A stretch of 64,000 bases of DNA from contig NZ_CP108442.1 of assembly GCF_041435355.1 (NCBI RefSeq), positions 7,686,501 to 7,750,500 of the forward strand, written 5' to 3'. The stretch is from Streptomyces sp. NBC_01276. Lineage in GTDB: Bacteria > Actinomycetota > Actinomycetes > Streptomycetales > Streptomycetaceae. A model generated the notes under the pieces. The model was not told the DNA's origin, ran no database searches, and saw nothing but the letters and a program-made list of their open reading frames with translations. Both the position numbers and the translations under genes were made by a program. The stretch's first letter is position 1. Every line of letters starts with the position of its first letter. Below, one piece after another: positions 61,428 through 64,000 of the stretch.

Positions 61428-62513
61428 TCAGGTGGGGAGCCCCACCGCCCGCTCCCGGGCGCGGCGCTTCTGGATCACCACCGCGGCCACGAGCAGGGCG
61501 CCCTGGGCGACGTTCTGCCAGAAGGGGTTCACGCCCTGCACGGTCAGCCCGTTGTCCAGGGCCCCGAGCAGGGTGACGGCGAGCAGTGTGCCGCCGACGC
61601 CGCCCTTGCCGCCCGCCAGGAGGCAGCCGCCGAGGGCCGCGGCGGTGATCGCCTTCAGTTCGAGGCCCTCGCTGCCGGACACGGGGTGCCCGAATCCGGT
61701 CCGGGCGGTGAGCAGCACTCCGGCGATCGCGGCGACGACACCGGCCAGGCCGTACACGGCGATCAGGTACTTGTTGATGTGGATGCCGGCGAGGCGGGCG
61801 GCCGTGTCGTTGCCTCCGATCGCGTAGATGTTGCGGCCGATGTCCGTGGACTTCAGCAGCAGGTGGACGGCGAGCGTGACCGCGGCGAGGATCCACAGCA
61901 GCACGGGGATCCCGGCGACCGAGCCGTTCGCGAGGAAGACGAAGACATCGTCGTTGCTGACGTAGCCCTGGGCCGCCCCGTTGGAGAGGAGCTGGGCGAC
62001 GCCCTTGTACGCGGCGAGGGTGGCCAGGGTGGCGATGACCGGGTTGACCCGGCCGTAGACGATGACCGCGCCGTTGAGCAGCCCGGCGAGCAGGCCGGTC
62101 CCGAGGGCGGCGGCGATGCCGAGCGGGGCGCTGGATCCGGTGGACGTGTAGACCATGGCCGAGACGACCGAGGCCAGGCCGACCTGGGAGCCGATGGAGA
62201 TGTCCAGCGCGCCGCAGATGACGACGACGGTCTGGACGAGGGCCAGCAGGCCGGAGATGGTCACCGCGTCGCCGATGACCTTGAAGTTGGCCCAGGTCGC
62301 GTAGGCCGGGTTGAGCCAGCCGAAGAGGAGCAGGACGAGGACCAGTGCGGCGACGAGCCCGAGGTTCTGGCCGCCGAGGGCGCCGACGGCCGTGCCCAGC
62401 CGTCGCCCCGCCCCCGGCGCGGCGGCCGGCTCCGGATCCGGCTCCGGTGCGTGCGGGGGCGCGGCGGCGCCCCCGGACGCCTGGTCCCCCGTGGTCGCCG
62501 ATTTCGCGTTCAT
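61428..62513 (-). CDS. Ribose-type (RbsC family) ABC sugar permease
   Basis: 361 residues with 8-10 predicted helices after a Pro/Ala-rich cytoplasmic N-terminus of about 45 residues. Family blocks are VVICGALDISIGSQVGLASV, VNPVIATLATLAAYKGVAQL, YAIGGNDTAARLAGIHINKY, and AITAAALGGCLLAGGKGGVG (BPD_transp_2 family). It forms the membrane channel of a CUT2-type pentose or hexose importer. It overlaps the ATPase stop by four bases (ATGA, 62510-62513). The solute-binding protein gene is not in the window and may lie beyond the right edge. Confidence 0.92.
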   Translation of the reverse strand: MNAKSATTGDQASGGAAAPPHAPEPDPEPAAAPGAGRRLGTAVGALGGQNLGLVAALVLVLLLFGWLNPAYATWANFKVIGDAVTISGLLALVQTVVVICGALDISIGSQVGLASVVSAMVYTSTGSSAPLGIAAALGTGLLAGLLNGAVIVYGRVNPVIATLATLAAYKGVAQLLSNGAAQGYVSNDDVFVFLANGSVAGIPVLLWILAAVTLAVHLLLKSTDIGRNIYAIGGNDTAARLAGIHINKYLIAVYGLAGVVAAIAGVLLTARTGFGHPVSGSEGLELKAITAAALGGCLLAGGKGGVGGTLLAVTLLGALDNGLTVQGVNPFWQNVAQGALLVAAVVIQKRRARERAVGLPT

Positions 62514-64000
62514 GTGAGCCCTCCGTCGGTCGGTATCGGCGTCGGCGTGTGCTGCGGTGCGGGCGCCGTCGTGGTCAGGTCGTCGGCCATGGCCAGGGCG
62601 AGGACCGCCTCCTCCGTGGCCGCGGCGCGGTCGAGCTCGCCCGTGATCCGGCCCCCCTGCATGACGAGCACCCGGTCGGCGAGACCCAGTACCTCCGGCA
62701 GCTCGGAGGAGATGACCAGGAGCGCCACACCGGCGCGGGCCAGCTCGGCGATGATGCGGTGGATCTCCGCCTTGGCGCCGACGTCGACCCCGCGCGTCGG
62801 TTCGTCCAGGATCAGCACCCGGGGCCGACGGGCCAGCCAGCGGGCGAGTACCACCTTCTGCTGGTTGCCGCCCGACAGCGTGCGCACGTCCTGTTCCGTG
62901 GAGGGCGTACGGATCCGCAGCCGGCCGCCGTACTCGCGGGCGAGTTCCCTCTCGGCCGCCCGGCGTACGAAACGCAGCCGGCGCAGGCGTTCCAGGACGA
63001 CGAGGGAGATGTTGTCGCGGACCGACCGGTCGAGGAACAGGGCCTGTTCCTTGCGTTCCTCAGGGGCCAGCCCGATGCCCGCGCGGATCGCGTCGGAGGG
63101 CCGTCGCAGCCGCAGCTCCTCGCCGAGGACCGAGACCGTGCCGGCGCGCAGCGGGAGGTCGCCGATCAGGGCCCGGGCCAGTTCGGAGCGCCCGGCGCCG
63201 ACCAGTCCGGCCAGTGCGACCACTTCCCCGGCCCGGACCCGCAGGCTGATGCCGCGTACGTCGTCGGTGGTGAGCCCGCGTACGTCGAGGACGATCCGGC
63301 CGGTGGGCGCGCGGTCGCGGGCCGGGGCCGCCGAGAGGTCCCGGCCGACCATCATCCGTACGATCTCCGCCTCGTCGGTGGCCGCGGCGTCGCGCGTGCC
63401 GGCCAGGGCCCCGTCGCGCAGTACGGCCACCCGGTCGGCGAGCCGGAAGATCTCCCGCATGCGGTGGGAGACGTAGATGACGGCGATGCCCCGCGCGCGC
63501 AGTCGGCGGATCAGCGCGAACAGGGCCTCCACCTCGCTCTCGGAGAGGGAGGAGGTGGGCTCGTCGAACGCGACGACCTTGGCGTCACCCGTCAACGCCC
63601 TCAGGATTTCGACGAGTTGACGCTGGGCCGGGGTCAGTCCGATGCCCGGGGTGTCCGCGTCGAGGACCTGGTCGAAGCCGATCCGGACGAGGTCGTCCAC
63701 GAGCCGGCGGCGCAGGGCCGCCCGGTCGAAGCGGCGGGCGCCACGGGTGGGCAGGGCTCCGAGGTAGACGTTCTCGGCGACGGTGAGGTGGGGGACGATC
63801 TCCGGCTCCTGGGGGATGAGCCGGATGCCCGCCCGCCGGGCGTCGGCGGGGGAGCGGAGCCGGACCGGGGCCCCGTCGACCTCGACCGTGCCGGAGTCCG
63901 GCGGGTGGTCACCACAGACGATCTTCAGCAGGGTCGACTTCCCGGCGCCGTTCTCGCCCATGAGCGCGGTGACCGTACCGGCGGGGAAGTCCAGGCCGAC
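62510..64000 (-). CDS. Ribose-type (RbsA family) ABC sugar ATPase, partial at right edge
   Basis: At least 496 residues are visible; the start lies past the window edge. Two ATPase domains are present. The first has Walker A MGENGAGKSTLLKIVCGD, signature-like LTPAQRQLVEILRAL, and Walker B VVAFDEPTSSLSE. The second has degenerate Walker A ALAGLVGAGRSELARAL, signature LSGGNQQKVVLARWL, and Walker B VLILDEPTRGVDVGAKAEIH. This is the CUT2/RbsA layout. It energises the permease encoded downstream, with which it overlaps by four bases. Sugar specificity cannot be read. A stretch of ordinary ABC sequence continues to position 64000, so only the N-terminus is missing. Confidence 0.93.
   Translation of the reverse strand, partial: VGLDFPAGTVTALMGENGAGKSTLLKIVCGDHPPDSGTVEVDGAPVRLRSPADARRAGIRLIPQEPEIVPHLTVAENVYLGALPTRGARRFDRAALRRRLVDDLVRIGFDQVLDADTPGIGLTPAQRQLVEILRALTGDAKVVAFDEPTSSLSESEVEALFALIRRLRARGIAVIYVSHRMREIFRLADRVAVLRDGALAGTRDAAATDEAEIVRMMVGRDLSAAPARDRAPTGRIVLDVRGLTTDDVRGISLRVRAGEVVALAGLVGAGRSELARALIGDLPLRAGTVSVLGEELRLRRPSDAIRAGIGLAPEERKEQALFLDRSVRDNISLVVLERLRRLRFVRRAAERELAREYGGRLRIRTPSTEQDVRTLSGGNQQKVVLARWLARRPRVLILDEPTRGVDVGAKAEIHRIIAELARAGVALLVISSELPEVLGLADRVLVMQGGRITGELDRAAATEEAVLALAMADDLTTTAPAPQHTPTPIPTDGGLT

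Noticed and set aside
58486..61827. A plus-strand frame of over 1100 codons across the ATP-grasp gene
   Set aside because: It is antisense to an intact double ATP-grasp enzyme and has shadow composition (Arg, Gly, Val, His).

Overview
The window is high-GC, gene-dense DNA with the look of a Streptomyces chromosome. Evidence includes strong GC3 bias, many GTG starts, TetR, MarR, GlxA and OmpR-type regulators, a DasR-type chitinase promoter, SpoIIE-type phosphatase, CU044_5270-family and BTAD (SARP-type) remnants, and Tat or lipoprotein exports. I see no rRNA, tRNA, CRISPR array, transposase or phage gene. Housekeeping genes (argG, a type-I GAPDH gene, cold shock protein) lie among accessory genes.

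Layout. 0-8 kb: methyltransferase-like protein, HAD phosphatase, a TetR/amidase divergent pair with two palindromic operators, a saccharopine-dehydrogenase-like enzyme divergent from a GlxA regulator, a cold shock gene, and a cytochrome P450. 8-13 kb: TAXI-type solute receptor, two-component system and MHS-family permease. 13-16.8 kb: TetR coupled to a carotenoid oxygenase, then a membrane SpoIIE-type phosphatase. 16.8-25 kb: argG, tripeptidyl-aminopeptidase-like exoenzyme, GH18 chitinase with a DasR-like site, and an unusual Ser/Thr kinase fused to an MFS-type membrane domain. 25-33 kb: TetR/FAD monooxygenase pair, HAD enzyme, DUF6328 protein, CDF transporter, beta-propeller protein and esterase. 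33-39 kb: RR-HK-ABC module of the antimicrobial-peptide or envelope-stress type. 39-46 kb: MarR/MFS pair, secreted lamin-tail protein, GlxA regulator, gap, SnoaL-like protein, and exported intradiol dioxygenase.

46-54 kb is a decay zone: a methyltransferase with an internal deletion, a truncated and frameshifted ECF sigma gene, its frameshifted CU044_5270-family partner, and fragments of two regulators. Apparently intact exported proteins, a luciferase-like oxidoreductase and a 2H phosphoesterase are interspersed. 54-61 kb: lipoprotein, M15 peptidase, class C beta-lactamase-like hydrolase, and a coupled operon of a double ATP-grasp ligase plus an MFS exporter. 61.4 kb to the edge: a ribose-type ABC importer whose ATPase runs off the window.

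Cross-cutting signals. At least fifteen genes begin 6-8 nt after a -10-like hexamer, which predicts leaderless transcription and settles several starts. Two unrelated TetR loci share the operator core TAACAGCGTTA. An 11-bp-period tandem repeat lies upstream of both the response regulator and the ABC genes at 36-39 kb. The best candidates for new biology are the kinase-MFS fusion (22524-25019) and the double ATP-grasp/MFS operon (57182-61020).
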